Notes under the pieces: model-generated
What the model was told of the DNA's origin: nothing
Seen by the model: only the letters and a program-made list of their open reading frames with translations
The model's database searches: none
Made by a program: the position numbers and the translations under genes
Shown here: positions 1 to 11,198 of the stretch, one piece after another
Layout of the letters: each line of letters begins with the position of its first letter
How positions within the stretch are numbered: the stretch's first letter is position 1
Assembly (NCBI RefSeq): GCF_001942305.1
Contig: NZ_MKKE01000017.1
Coordinates: forward strand, 1 to 64,000
Length of the DNA: 64,000 nt
Source of the DNA: Saccharomonospora sp. CUA-673
Lineage (GTDB): Bacteria; Actinomycetota; Actinomycetes; Mycobacteriales; Pseudonocardiaceae
Direction: 5' to 3'

Positions 1-1
1 G

Positions 2-607
2 GCGATGGTCTACGTGCACATGCCCATCGACACGGCGCTCTCCATGTCGGAGACCGGGGCATCGATCGACGGGATCGGACCGATCCCCGCCGCGTACGCG
101 CGGGAGATCATGACCAACCCCAAGTCGGTCTGGCGCAAGGTGCTCTGCGACCCCGCCACCGGCAGCCCCGTCGACCTCGGCCGATCGTCGTATCGTCCGA
201 ATTCGACGATCCGCAAGGTCGTCGAAGTCCGCGACCGCATGTGCATCGTCCCCTGGTGCCGACGACCAGCCCGACACTGCGACTTCGACCACCAACAACA
301 GTGGGCCAAAGACAACGGCTCAACCGCCGTCGACAACGCCGCACCACGCTGCCGCAAACACCACCGACTCAAGAACGCACCCGGCTGGGCCCACCACTAC
401 GACCCCGTCCACGGCACCTCGTCGATCACCACACCCCTCGGCGTGACCTACACCGACAAACGCGAAACCGTCCTCGAACCCCGATCGTCCGAAACCGACA
501 ACGCGCCCGTCCCGAACGCTCACCGCCGCCGTACTACGGCAGGTCCTTGCCGTACCAGGCGTCGGACTCGGCGGTCGCGGGCCGGACCTCGCCGTAACCG
601 TGCTTGA
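2..607 (+). CDS. 13E12 repeat family (DUF222) HNH endonuclease, 3' part
   Basis: Only the C-terminal part is present; the frame is open at the left edge, so the gene starts upstream. The HNH nuclease core is visible: CIVPWCRRPARHCDFDH, a following Asn and Ala, then CRKHHRLKN. This is the usual C-terminal domain of the 13E12/DUF222 family, which is multi-copy in Mycobacteriales and thought to be selfish or endonuclease-like. The last 35 residues are Arg-rich low complexity and overlap the convergent acetyltransferase by about 75 nt, so the true stop may be nearer 530 and the tail an indel artefact. Confidence 0.75.
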   Translation, partial: AMVYVHMPIDTALSMSETGASIDGIGPIPAAYAREIMTNPKSVWRKVLCDPATGSPVDLGRSSYRPNSTIRKVVEVRDRMCIVPWCRRPARHCDFDHQQQWAKDNGSTAVDNAAPRCRKHHRLKNAPGWAHHYDPVHGTSSITTPLGVTYTDKRETVLEPRSSETDNAPVPNAHRRRTTAGPCRTRRRTRRSRAGPRRNRA

Positions 608-1028
608 CGTACAGGCCTTGCGCCTCGACCAGGTCGGCGCGCGCCTGCACGACGATGCGCTCCGCGCCCAGGTCGACGGCGGCCCGGTCGGCTGCGGCGA
701 GGAGGTGCAGGCCGCCGCCGCTGCGCCGCCACAGTGGACGGACGAACACGGCGATCAGCTCGGCCGTACGCGCGCCGAGCAGACGGACACCGGCGCAGCC
801 CGCCGCGTCACCCTCGCACCTGCCGACAAGGAACACGCCGTCCGGCGGCTCCAGGTCGTCCGTCGACAGCTCCGCCAACTCGCGCTCGAGCTCCGAGCCC
901 GACGCGCGCGTGCCCTCACGCGACAACCGGCGCCTGGTGGCGACGTCGGCGTGGAACTCCCGAAGCAGCGCCGCCGCTTCGGGAGCCCCCACCGGCTCGG
1001 GCTCGACGGCCCACAGCTCGTCCGTCAT
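534..1028 (-). CDS. GNAT family N-acetyltransferase
   Basis: 164 residues with a GNAT fold: a conserved beta4 strand (AELIAVFVRPLWRRSGGG), which is the acetyl-CoA pyrophosphate loop in degenerate form, and the C-terminal ARADLVEAQGLYVKHGYGEV segment typical of the family. The substrate cannot be inferred. The ATG directly abuts the TGA of the acyl-CoA dehydrogenase upstream (1029), so it is the last gene of a minus-strand operon with the two acyl-CoA dehydrogenases. Confidence 0.8.
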   Translation of the reverse strand: MTDELWAVEPEPVGAPEAAALLREFHADVATRRRLSREGTRASGSELERELAELSTDDLEPPDGVFLVGRCEGDAAGCAGVRLLGARTAELIAVFVRPLWRRSGGGLHLLAAADRAAVDLGAERIVVQARADLVEAQGLYVKHGYGEVRPATAESDAWYGKDLP

Positions 1029-2206
1029 TCACGCATCCGCGGCGACGTTGCCCACCAACGCACTCGGCGGCGTCAACACCGCATCCGACGCGACAGCCCG
1101 GCGACGAGCGGCGGCGACACCACCGAAGCTCTCGGTGATCGCCGTCAACCGTGCCGCGTGGTGCGCAACGGTCGATTCGTAGGTCATGCCGATGCCACCG
1201 TGCAACTGGACGATCTCCTCGGCCGCCTCGATCGCCGCATCACCCACGAACACGAACGCATCGTCGGCCACCGAATCGAACTCGTCGGCCCCGACGGCGC
1301 CACTGTCGTGGGCCTCGACCGTGGCCGTCGCCCACAGCGCCATCGACCGGGCCAACTCGACCCGCGCATACAAATCCGACGCACGATGCACCAACGCCTG
1401 GAACGTCGACAACGGAACACCGAACTGCTTCCGCGTCTTCAAATACTCCACCGTCAACGCGAGGCCGGTCTCCATCAGACCCACGACCTCACCCAACACC
1501 GCCACGCGCGCCCGGGCGAACGCCGCACGCAACGCGGCCGCATCATCGACACCACCGACACCACCACCGAGCCGCACCGCAGGCGTACCCGCGAACTCGA
1601 CCTGCGCCGCCCGACTCCAATCCGCGCTACGCCCGTCGGTGCGGGTCATCCCCGCCGCGCCGGCGTCGACGACGTACACCCCGGTGGCACCGTCCGCCAC
1701 CGCCGTGACCAGCAGCGTCGCCGCCTGATCGGCATGCCGCACCGGCGACTTCACGCCCGTCAACGTCACCGCGCCGTCCGCACCGGCCGACGCCGTCACC
1801 GACGGCGCCGCACCCCACGCGCGGCCCGGCTCGGCATGCGCCACCGCGAACGGCGTCCCCTCCGCGACCGCCGGCAACAACTCCGCCACCTGCTCGTCGG
1901 TGCCGAACGCGGCGATCAACCACGACGGCAGGAAAGCCGCATCCAGCAACGGTTCCGCCGCGACATGCTTACCCAACGCCTCGAGCGTCGCGTACACCTC
2001 GACCGGACCCGCTCCGCGCCGCCGTGCTTCTCCGACACCGCCAGACCCGCGATGCCCATCTCGGCCAACGTGGTCCAGACCGCGTCGTTCCACCCGCGCT
2101 CCGACGTCGTCGCCTCCTCGCGGCCACCACCGGCGTAACCGCGGCCGACCGCCGAGTCGACGGTCTCGAACAACAGCTTCTGGTCCTCGCTCAGTTCCAG
2201 CTTCAT
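1029..2206 (-). CDS. Acyl-CoA dehydrogenase, second subunit of a pair (frameshifted)
   Basis: FadE-type flavoprotein that would introduce a 2,3-double bond into an acyl-CoA. The N-terminus (MKLELSEDQKLLFETVDSAV to SEKHGGA) reads in one frame and the rest (AGPVEVYATLEALGKH to the end) in another. The break is near 2015, where restoring one G in a GGG run rejoins them as HGGAGAGPVEV. The C-terminus contains the VQLHGGIGMTYE motif with the usual catalytic-type Glu region. It follows another acyl-CoA dehydrogenase by 13 nt; such adjacent pairs in actinobacteria often form alpha2beta2 heterotetramers for steroid or branched acyl-CoA substrates. The assignment to a heterotetramer is inference. Confidence 0.8.
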
Positions 2207-2219
2207 CGCACAAATCCCC

Positions 2220-3392
2220 TCAGAGTCCCAGAATCGTCTTCGCGATCACGCCGCGCTGGATCTCGTTCGAACCACCGAAGATCGACAGCTTGCGGTAGTT
2301 CAGATACTGGGCCGCGGCCACGCTCGCCGCCTCGTCGGACGCGAGCGGCGACCCGGCCTCCAACAGCAGCGAATCGTGTCCGGCAGCCTGCCTGCGGAGC
2401 GCCGTCAGGTCCTGCATCACCTGTGTGCCCTCCATCTTCAGCAACGACGACACCGGACTCGCCTGCCCGTTCTCCGACGCCGCGGTCACCCGCATCTGCG
2501 TCGCCTCCAACGCCAGCAACGTCGTCTTCGCGCGGTGCATGGACGTGCGGAACTGCGGGTCGTCGGCGAGCACCCCCGTGTCCGTGGGGATCGACGCGGC
2601 CGCCGCGGCGAGATCGGCGTAGATGCGCTGGCTCGTGCCGACCTGTGCGATGCCGTTGCGCTCGTTGCCGAGCAGGAACTTGGCGTAGCTCCAGCCCTTG
2701 TTCTCCTCGCCCACGAGGTTCTCGACCGGCACACGCACGTTGTCGAAGAAGAACTCGTTGACCTCGACGCTGCCGTCGATGAGCTTGATCGGCCGGTACT
2801 CGATGCCCGGCGTCGTCAGGTCGAGCAGCAGGAACGACAGACCCTGCTGCTTGCGCGGCGCGTCGGGGTCGGTACGGGCGAGCACGAACATCCAGTCGCC
2901 GTACTGGCCGTGCGTGGTCCACGTCTTCTGCCCGTTGAGGACGTACTCGTCGCCCTCACGGCGCGCCGTCGTGCGCAACGACGCCAGATCCGAACCGGCC
3001 TCGGGCTCGGAGAAGCCCTGCGACCACCAGATGTCGAGATTCGCCGTGGCGGGCAGGAACGTGTTCTTCTGCTCCTCGCTGCCGAACTCGGCGATGATCG
3101 GCCCGACCATGCTCACGTTGAACGCCAGCGGCTGCGGAACCCCCGCACGCTGCATCTCGGAGGCGTAGATGTGGGACTGCGTCGGCGTCCAGTCGCGGCC
3201 GCCCCATTCGCCCGGCCAGTGCGGCACCGCGAGGCCGCGGGCGTTGAGGATGCGCTGACTGGCGACGATGTCGTCGCGCGTCGTCATCCCCAGCGCACTG
3301 CGCCGGCGGATGTCGTCGGGGATGTCCCGCAGGAACACCTCCCGCAGCTCATCCCGGAATGCGCGGTCCTCGTCGGACAGCTCCAGATCCAT
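2220..3392 (-). CDS. Acyl-CoA dehydrogenase, first subunit of a pair
   Basis: Intact FadE-family protein of 390 residues. The ATG at 3392 (MDLELSDEDRAF) is chosen because an AAAGGA ribosome site lies about 9 nt upstream; a longer frame to 3431 has no such site. Visible family motifs are the FAD/substrate segment WWSQGFSEPEAGSDLASL, the GQKTWTTH loop, and the C-terminal FGGSNEIQRGVIAKTILGL. It is the first gene of the operon with the second acyl-CoA dehydrogenase and the GNAT enzyme. Substrate unknown. Confidence 0.88.
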   Translation of the reverse strand: MDLELSDEDRAFRDELREVFLRDIPDDIRRRSALGMTTRDDIVASQRILNARGLAVPHWPGEWGGRDWTPTQSHIYASEMQRAGVPQPLAFNVSMVGPIIAEFGSEEQKNTFLPATANLDIWWSQGFSEPEAGSDLASLRTTARREGDEYVLNGQKTWTTHGQYGDWMFVLARTDPDAPRKQQGLSFLLLDLTTPGIEYRPIKLIDGSVEVNEFFFDNVRVPVENLVGEENKGWSYAKFLLGNERNGIAQVGTSQRIYADLAAAAASIPTDTGVLADDPQFRTSMHRAKTTLLALEATQMRVTAASENGQASPVSSLLKMEGTQVMQDLTALRRQAAGHDSLLLEAGSPLASDEAASVAAAQYLNYRKLSIFGGSNEIQRGVIAKTILGL

Positions 3393-3503
3393 AAGACGTC
3401 GATGTCCTTTCCACACCCGGTCGACCCGCACGGTGGGGTCGCGGACGTTGATCAGCTGACCCTACGAACATAGAGGCCGACGGGCGCCGACGCGATACCC
3501 GCG

Positions 3504-4373
3504 TCAGGACCGTTCGGTGGCCAGCCTGGCGCGGTAGGCGGCGGCGTCCGGGTGGTGGCGGGCGAGCACGGCGACGCCCGTGACGGCGACGGCGCCACAG
3601 CCGACGAGGGTCCCGAGGAACGCCGCGTCGATGCCGCCGGTCTCCCCGAGCAGGCCGATCCCGATGGTGGTGGCCACGGCCGGGTTGACGAGGGTCTGCA
3701 CGCCCAGGACGAGGTCGGGTGGGCCGCTGGCGTAGCCGAGCTGCACCAGCCACGAACCGGCGAGGAACGCCACCGCCAGCCCCAGCAGCGACAGCACCGG
3801 CAGCGCGGCGAGCCCCTCGGTGCGCACCGCGTACGTGACGTCGCGGACCAACACGACGACGAGCCCGTACGCCAGGCCCGCGGCGGTGGCGAGCGCGCCG
3901 CAACGCGCCAGTCCGCTGGTCATGGTGGCGACCAGGACCGCCACGGCGGCGGTCCCGCCGACGAGCGCTCCCGCCCACAGGACCGCGTTCGCCGGGACGG
4001 CGTCGTGCACCGCTTCGTCGGCGGTGCGCCAGACGAACACGGTCACGGCGAGGGTCGTGGCCGCGACGGCCAGCCAGCCGGCGACGTCGAGTCCGCGCGG
4101 GTTGAGCAGGGCGATGATCGGCAACGCCAGCACCACGATCGGCGCGACCACCGTCACCGGGGCGAACGTCAACGCAAGGATCTGCAGGACCGCGCAGCAG
4201 AACAGGATGCCGAAGCCCCGTAACCAGGTCGCGTTGCGGGCCAGGTCGCCGAGATTGCGCAGGGCCAGCCCGCCGCCCCCGGTTTCGGCGCGCACGCCGT
4301 CGTGTTGCCATCGGACGCCGACCGCGCTGCATGCCGCGCCCAGTACGGCGAACACGATGGCCAGCACGGTCAC
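3504..4373 (-). CDS. DMT-like multi-pass membrane protein
   Basis: 289 residues, almost entirely hydrophobic, with about nine to ten membrane segments and Gly/Ala-rich helices. It resembles drug/metabolite-transporter (EamA-like) permeases, including a second-half GIGLLGETGG motif typical of DMT repeats. The GTG start at 4373 is set by overlap with the upstream gene: its TGA and this GTG share the four bases GTGA (4370-4373), indicating translational coupling. Substrate not inferable. Confidence 0.72.
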   Translation of the reverse strand: MTVLAIVFAVLGAACSAVGVRWQHDGVRAETGGGGLALRNLGDLARNATWLRGFGILFCCAVLQILALTFAPVTVVAPIVVLALPIIALLNPRGLDVAGWLAVAATTLAVTVFVWRTADEAVHDAVPANAVLWAGALVGGTAAVAVLVATMTSGLARCGALATAAGLAYGLVVVLVRDVTYAVRTEGLAALPVLSLLGLAVAFLAGSWLVQLGYASGPPDLVLGVQTLVNPAVATTIGIGLLGETGGIDAAFLGTLVGCGAVAVTGVAVLARHHPDAAAYRARLATERS

Positions 4374-5299
4374 GGCGTCTGCCCGACCCTCTCGGCGGGA
4401 ACGGCCGCCCGGCGGTGCCGCCAGGCGACGCGCAGCAGCTGCACGGCCAACACCAGGAGCATCACCAGGGCGACCGCGAACATGGAACGTTGGGCCAGCC
4501 CGCCCAGGGCGCGCCAGTCGAGGGCCGCCGGGAACTCCCACCAGTGCAGCATGTCCGGCAGGCGCATCGCGAGGTACGTCAACGCGATCACGGTGGTCGT
4601 CACGGCGAACTTGCGGACCACCCGACCGGTACGGGCCCAGTCCGGCTGCGTGCCGAGCCGCTTGGCCAGCGCGTAGCCGGCGAGGGGGAAGCTGATGAAC
4701 AGCGAACCGCCGGCGAACTGGTGGATCCAGCCCGACACGGTCTCGACGTAGGGCGAGTTGTCGACCGGGAACACCACGCAGAGCACCAGGCCGACGCACC
4801 AGACCGCGAACCAGGACAGCGCCGGAACGCCGAGCCGGACGCGCAGCTGCGCCATGCCGAGCAGAATCGTCGCGGTGGCCACGGACACCGCGATCAGCGT
4901 CGCGTTGAACGTCTCCACGGCGTGCTCGACGAACACGTAGTAGCTGATGGCCCGCGACAACGGGTCGAGCTCACCCGCGTGCGTCACGAAGAGGTTGGTC
5001 ATCGCCAGCATCGAGCGGAAGAGCACGAAGATGCCCAGCACGGCGAGCAGACCGGCCACGAGCGACAACGCCCTGGCACGCCGGGTCGCCGGGGCGGCCT
5101 TCCCCGGCGCGGGCTTGCCGGAGAAGGATGCGGGTTCGGGTGTGGCCGGTGCCGCGTTGCGGGTGGCGTCACGGGGCGTCTCGCGGGTGGCATCGCCGGC
5201 CGCCCGATCGCCTGCCGTGACCTCCGGGGCCTGCTTGTCCAGCACCGCACCCTCCTGTGCCGCGCTCTCCCCTACCGACCCACTCGTCCCGATCTCCAT
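4370..5299 (-). CDS. DUF998-like membrane protein
   Basis: About 309 residues. A hydrophilic Ala/Pro/Thr-rich N-terminal 70 residues is followed by about six membrane segments. The FPVDNSP ... IHQFAGGSLFISFPLAGYALAKRL pattern matches DUF998-type membrane proteins of unknown function. Start chosen at ATG 5299 with a GGAG about 9 nt upstream; the frame extends further but without a ribosome site. It is coupled to the DMT-like gene downstream through a GTGA overlap, so the two probably act together. Confidence 0.68.
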   Translation of the reverse strand: MEIGTSGSVGESAAQEGAVLDKQAPEVTAGDRAAGDATRETPRDATRNAAPATPEPASFSGKPAPGKAAPATRRARALSLVAGLLAVLGIFVLFRSMLAMTNLFVTHAGELDPLSRAISYYVFVEHAVETFNATLIAVSVATATILLGMAQLRVRLGVPALSWFAVWCVGLVLCVVFPVDNSPYVETVSGWIHQFAGGSLFISFPLAGYALAKRLGTQPDWARTGRVVRKFAVTTTVIALTYLAMRLPDMLHWWEFPAALDWRALGGLAQRSMFAVALVMLLVLAVQLLRVAWRHRRAAVPAERVGQTP

Positions 5300-5441
5300 G
5301 CTCACCACTCCAGAGTAGCCATCGCATCGCTGAGAAACCCTCAGTGGTATCGACTGGCCGGTACGCCGAGCTCCCCCGAGCACCGTTCGGCCGCGCGCCG
5401 GCCGTTGACCTCGAGTGCACTGGAGGGTGTTCGGTGGGCTC

Positions 5442-6383
5442 ATGCACGCGATCAGACAGCACGAATTCGGTGGTCCGGACGTCCTACGCCTCGAGCAGGT
5501 GCCCGACCCGGTTCCCGCCGGTGGGCAGGTGCGGATCCGGGTCGCGGCGGCCGGTGTGCACCGGCTCGACGGGGCGCTCCGCGCCGGTACGGGCTTCCCG
5601 CCCGGGCACGAACCGACGTTGCCCATGACCCCGGGACGCGAGGTCGCCGGGGTCGTCGACACCGTCGGCGAGGGGGTCGACGCGGCGTGGATCGGCGTCA
5701 CCGTGGTCACCCACCTCGGCCCCGGCGGCAGCGGTGGGTACGCCGAGCTCGCCGTCGCCGATGTCGGCCGGCTCTACCGACTGCCGACGGGTCGACACGC
5801 GCACCGGCGTCGCCGCGATCGGCACCGGGCGCACGGCGGCGGCCGTGCTGGACCGGGCGACATCGGACCGGACGACGTCGCGGCCGTCACGTCCGCGGCG
5901 GGCGGGATGGCGGCCGTCCTGCTGCAGGGCGTGCGCGGCGCCGGCGCACGGGCCGTCGGCCTGGCGGGCGGCGCAGACCGGCTCGAGGTCGCGCGCGGGT
6001 TCGGCGCGCAGACCGTCGTCGACTACCGGCGCAACGGCTGGCTCGACGAGCTCGTCGCCGCCGAACCGCGTCTCACGGTCGTGCTCGACGGGGTCGGCGG
6101 GGACATCGGCCGACGTCTCCACGCCGCTCTGCCCGCCGGTGGGCGCATGGTCCGGTTCAGCGGCGATCGCGACGACTATCCGGGGACGGCCGAGGTCCGC
6201 GACCTGCTCGGCCCGTGGATGCAGGAACGGCTGCAGACGTTCGAACGGGATTCCCTCGCCGCGGCCGCCGACGGCCGCCGCGTCCCGGTCGTCGGATCGA
6301 CGTTCCCCCTCGCCCGCGCCGCCGACGCACACCGCGCGCTCGAGAACCGCACGACCACGGGCAAGGTCGTCCTCGTGCCGTGA
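5442..6383 (+). CDS. Zinc-binding dehydrogenase / quinone oxidoreductase, MDR superfamily (double indel)
   Basis: MDR-type NADPH oxidoreductase. The N-terminal GroES-like fold is clear (QHEFGGPDVLRLEQVPDP, GREVAGVVDTVGEGV), as is the Rossmann part (VTSAAGGMAAVLLQGVRGAGARAVGLAGG). Between about 5785 and 5855 the frame turns to Arg/His-rich nonsense, while the +1 frame reads VDTRTGVAAIGTGRTAAAVLDRA, exactly what the family expects. Two compensating indels therefore bracket this stretch. The ATG at 5442 fits the family N-terminus (MHAIRQHEFGGP). Confidence 0.78.
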   Translation: MHAIRQHEFGGPDVLRLEQVPDPVPAGGQVRIRVAAAGVHRLDGALRAGTGFPPGHEPTLPMTPGREVAGVVDTVGEGVDAAWIGVTVVTHLGPGGSGGYAELAVADVGRLYRLPTGRHAHRRRRDRHRAHGGGRAGPGDIGPDDVAAVTSAAGGMAAVLLQGVRGAGARAVGLAGGADRLEVARGFGAQTVVDYRRNGWLDELVAAEPRLTVVLDGVGGDIGRRLHAALPAGGRMVRFSGDRDDYPGTAEVRDLLGPWMQERLQTFERDSLAAAADGRRVPVVGSTFPLARAADAHRALENRTTTGKVVLVP

Positions 6384-6406
6384 CCGCAACGCTCGGCGAG
6401 CCGGCG

Positions 6407-6970
6407 TCACTTCCGCTTCTTGACCGGGCGGGGGTGGAAGTCGTTGGGCGCGAACGTGAGGACCGTGTAGCCGCGCTCGTCGAGGGTGAACCGGCTGTGC
6501 TTCTTCATGCCGAGTCCACGGTGGACCTGCAGCGCGCGTTCGTTGGTGTTGTCGACATACAGCGCCGCCGTGGGGTATCGGTCGGCGAGCATGAGCGACA
6601 TCCCGGACAGCAGGGTGCGGACGAGTCCCCGGCCGCGGAACGTCGGGGCGACGACGACCGGGCCGTAGAGCAGGACCGGGCCCTCGAGGCTCTTGGTCAT
6701 GTCCAGAGTGCGGCGGGCCGGGCCGGTGAAGCGTTCCCGATCGGCACCGTCGGCGGTGAGGACGACCGCGGCGATCGTGTCCTTCTCCTCGGCGACGAAG
6801 ATCCCCGGTCCGCCGGCCAGCTCCGCCAGGATCGACTCGTCCCAGTCGCCCTGCACGAATCCCTGCGTGCCGCGCTCGTTCTCGGCCACAACGTCCTCGT
6901 GACAGGACCGCAGCAGCTCCACGATCGCGGGCCGATCGTCACTCGCCGCGAGCCGTACCGACAGTGCCAT
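6407..6970 (-). CDS. GNAT family N-acetyltransferase
   Basis: 187 residues. Acetyl-CoA binding motif A is visible as VVVAPTFRGRGLVRTLLSGM, followed by ALYVDNTNERALQVHRGLGMKKHSRF, the typical motif B and C-terminal beta-strand region. The start at 6970 (MALSVRLAASDD) fits a GNAT N-terminus. The C-terminus ends in a Lys/Arg run. Substrate unknown; it is convergent with the oxidoreductase to its left. Confidence 0.82.
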   Translation of the reverse strand: MALSVRLAASDDRPAIVELLRSCHEDVVAENERGTQGFVQGDWDESILAELAGGPGIFVAEEKDTIAAVVLTADGADRERFTGPARRTLDMTKSLEGPVLLYGPVVVAPTFRGRGLVRTLLSGMSLMLADRYPTAALYVDNTNERALQVHRGLGMKKHSRFTLDERGYTVLTFAPNDFHPRPVKKRK

Positions 6971-7010
6971 GCGCCGAGCGTATCCGGGCCGCCCGCGCCG
7001 GCCGCACACG

Positions 7011-7093
7011 AGATGCCAACACGGCGACGCAGGATGCTGACACGCCCGCGTGGGGTGCTGACACGGCGACGTGGGGTGCTGACACGGCAGCCG

Positions 7094-7094
<1 letters not shown>
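7011..7094. repeat. Four tandem 21-bp repeats next to the fadH stop codon
   Basis: Four consecutive 21-bp units starting at 7011, 7032, 7053 and 7074. The core is GGTGCTGACACGG.GACGTG, and the outer copies are diverged. The array runs exactly up to the fadH stop codon (7094-7096, minus strand) and lies between it and the GNAT start. It may be an intergenic tandem repeat affecting termination; its function is unknown. Confidence 0.8.
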
Positions 7095-9169
<2,075 letters not shown>

Positions 9170-9201
9170 TCACCGCAAGGATCGTCCGCCCCGACTCTAA
9201 C

Positions 9202-9215
9202 CTACTACCCAGTAG
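9202..9215. promoter_or_regulatory. Palindromic operator upstream of fadH (TetR-type candidate)
   Basis: Perfect inverted repeat CTACT-ACCC-AGTAG about 42 bp upstream of the fadH start. Operators of this kind commonly serve TetR-family regulators of fatty-acid catabolism genes in actinobacteria. No regulator gene is adjacent. Confidence 0.45.
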
Positions 9216-9337
9216 CTATGAAGCCCGTCATAAGCGAGCACGGTCGAACAGCCCTCCGCGCGCCCATGGCGCGGACGACACGGTCGGCAGCAGAAGCCCT
9301 CTTGCGGTCCGACTTTGTTGTCGCCACACAATTGACC

Positions 9338-9349
9338 TAACCGCGGTTA
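9338..9349. promoter_or_regulatory. 12-bp perfect palindrome TAACCGCGGTTA
   Basis: Perfect dyad immediately downstream of a TTGACC hexamer (9332-9337). It lies 290 bp upstream of the aroDE-like start, in the shared intergenic region. It could be an operator for either flanking gene. It does not fit the IdeR consensus. Confidence 0.35.
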
Positions 9350-9638
9350 CATTTTTTGCACACCTGCCGGTCCAATGCGGATTTCGACTTCGAAACCGAA
9401 CCACAAAGACCGCCCGTTGAACGAATCCGCCCGGCCGTCACGCACGGTAAACCGCCCGTCACTCGACCATTGATGCGACCACGGCAGTCGATCAACATAT
9501 TTACGGCAGATGCGAGAAACGACGAAACGGACTCACCATCGTTTCGGAACATTTCCTCCGGCGATGTGTGCGACCACTTCGGGCATGCCGCCGAAAAATG
9601 CACCGACCGATTTCTGCTGTCCGCAAAACCGGGAGGCG

Positions 9639-11167
9639 ATGTTGCTACGCGCCACTAGTTCGGAACCACCGTGGCCCACCGCTGCGATCAACGCGGTAGT
9701 CACCGAGCCGCTGTCGCCTGCGGACGTCGAGTCGGACACGCTCGGGCACCGGGCCGATCTGGTCGAGATCCGTGCGGATCTAGTGGGCGAGGTCGCAGCG
9801 CACGTGCGGAATCACATCCGCGGCCGATTGGTGTACTGCCTCCGCAGCCGGGACCACGGCGGCGTCTTCGACGGCTCGGCCGAGGAACGGCACGCCCGGC
9901 TGCTCGCCGCCGCCGAGCACTACGACGTCGTCGATCTGGAGGCCGAGCGCGACCTGATTCCGGAAGTGCTGGACCGCATTCCGGTGCCACAGCGCCGGAT
10001 CTCCTGGCACGGGACCGCCGCGGACCACGCCGTGTTGCGCGATCGCTTCGACCGGATGGCGACGGTCGGCGCCGGTCTCTACCTCCTCACGACCGACGTG
10101 TCGCGGCCCGAACAGGCGCTGGCTCCACTGCGGTTCCTCCACGACGTGGCACGCTCGGATGTCACGGCGTTCGGGACCGGGCCCGCCGGCTTCTGGAGTC
10201 GCCTGCTGGCTCCCCGGCTCGGTGCGCCGGTCGTATTCGGCACCGTGGGTGACGGCGGCGCCGCCGTGCCCACCGTCGGCCGGCTCGTGGCGGACTACGG
10301 TTTTCCGGACCTGCGTCCCGTGCACTCCGTCAACGGAATTGTCGGCCGTTCGGTCCTGAAATCGGTATCACCCCGCGTGCACAACGCCGGCTATCGCACA
10401 CTCGACGTCCCGGCGCTGTACGTACCGTTCCAGGTCGAGGATTTCTCCTCCTTCTGGAACGAGGTCGCCGACTCGGGTCTCTCCGAAATCGGCCTTCCCC
10501 TGGGGGCCGTCACGGTCGTCTCCCCGCACAAGGAGGCGGCACTCACCACGGCGCGAACGACCAGCCACGCAGCGCGTAGGTCGGGGTCGGCGAACTCGCT
10601 CGTCCGGCGCGGCGATTCCTGGTTCGGCGACACGTCGAACAGTCCCGCGATCAGCAGGGCGTTGGCCGACGTCGGCGTTCCCGTATCCGGCCGCAAGGCG
10701 CCGTGATCGGCTGCGGCGGTGCCGGCCGCGCCGCCGCCCTCGCGCTGGCCGCATGCGGCGCCGACCCGGTGCTCGTCAACCGCGATCCCCACCGCGGCCG
10801 GGCTGTCGCCGACGCGCTCGGTCTCGACTTCACACCCCTCGATGCGTTCCGCCCGGATGGCTGTGCGGTGCTCGTGCATGCGACACCGGTGACCGATCAC
10901 GTGCCGTTCCGGGTCGAGCTCGTCGACGACCCGGTCGTGGTCGACATGGTCTACGGCTCCGAGGAGACCTCCGTCGTCACGGCCGCCCGCGAGCGCGGAC
11001 TCACGGTCATCGACGGGTGGGACGTACTGCTCGCCGACGCCGGTTGCCAGTTCCACTTCATGACCGGCCGGCACCTGCCCACCGAACAGACGCGGGCGCT
11101 GCTGCACGCCGCCCGTATCGCACGACGAGACCGTGCGGCGCCGGCATCGCTGACTCCCGGCACGTGA
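9639..11167 (+). CDS. AroD-AroE (dehydroquinase / shikimate dehydrogenase)-like fusion lacking catalytic residues
   Basis: About 509 residues once one base is restored near 10700 (the frame breaks at GRKAP and resumes as AAVIGCGGAGRAA). Residues about 35-215 match type I dehydroquinase (VEIRADLV, YCLRSRDHGG, VVDLEAE, ISWHG), but the Schiff-base Lys position in GADIVKIATT-type motifs is Leu here (GAGLYLLTT). The C-terminal half matches shikimate dehydrogenase (SVSPRVHN, SPHKEAAL with the catalytic Lys, Rossmann GCGGAGRA). However, the NTDG motif is replaced by TSNS, so the catalytic Asp is lost. The plant-like domain order is rare in bacteria. It heads an apparent operon with an ACAD-like protein and an MFS transporter. 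It may supply or modify an aromatic starter for the adjacent metallophore cluster, or be a repurposed enzyme. ATG 9639 has GGGAGG very close upstream; TTG 9642 would space better. Confidence 0.7.
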
Positions 11168-11198
11168 CTCCCCGAACAGCAGGAAGAAAGGATCAAGC

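Noticed and set aside
9332..9350. IdeR (iron) box near TGACCTAACCGCGGTTACA
   Set aside because: Only the TAACC half-sites fit; the dyad centre and arm spacing differ from the 19-bp IdeR consensus.
9337..9658. Small open frames on both strands before the aroDE-like gene
   Set aside because: No family features, poor ribosome sites, and the region carries several palindromes better explained as regulatory DNA.
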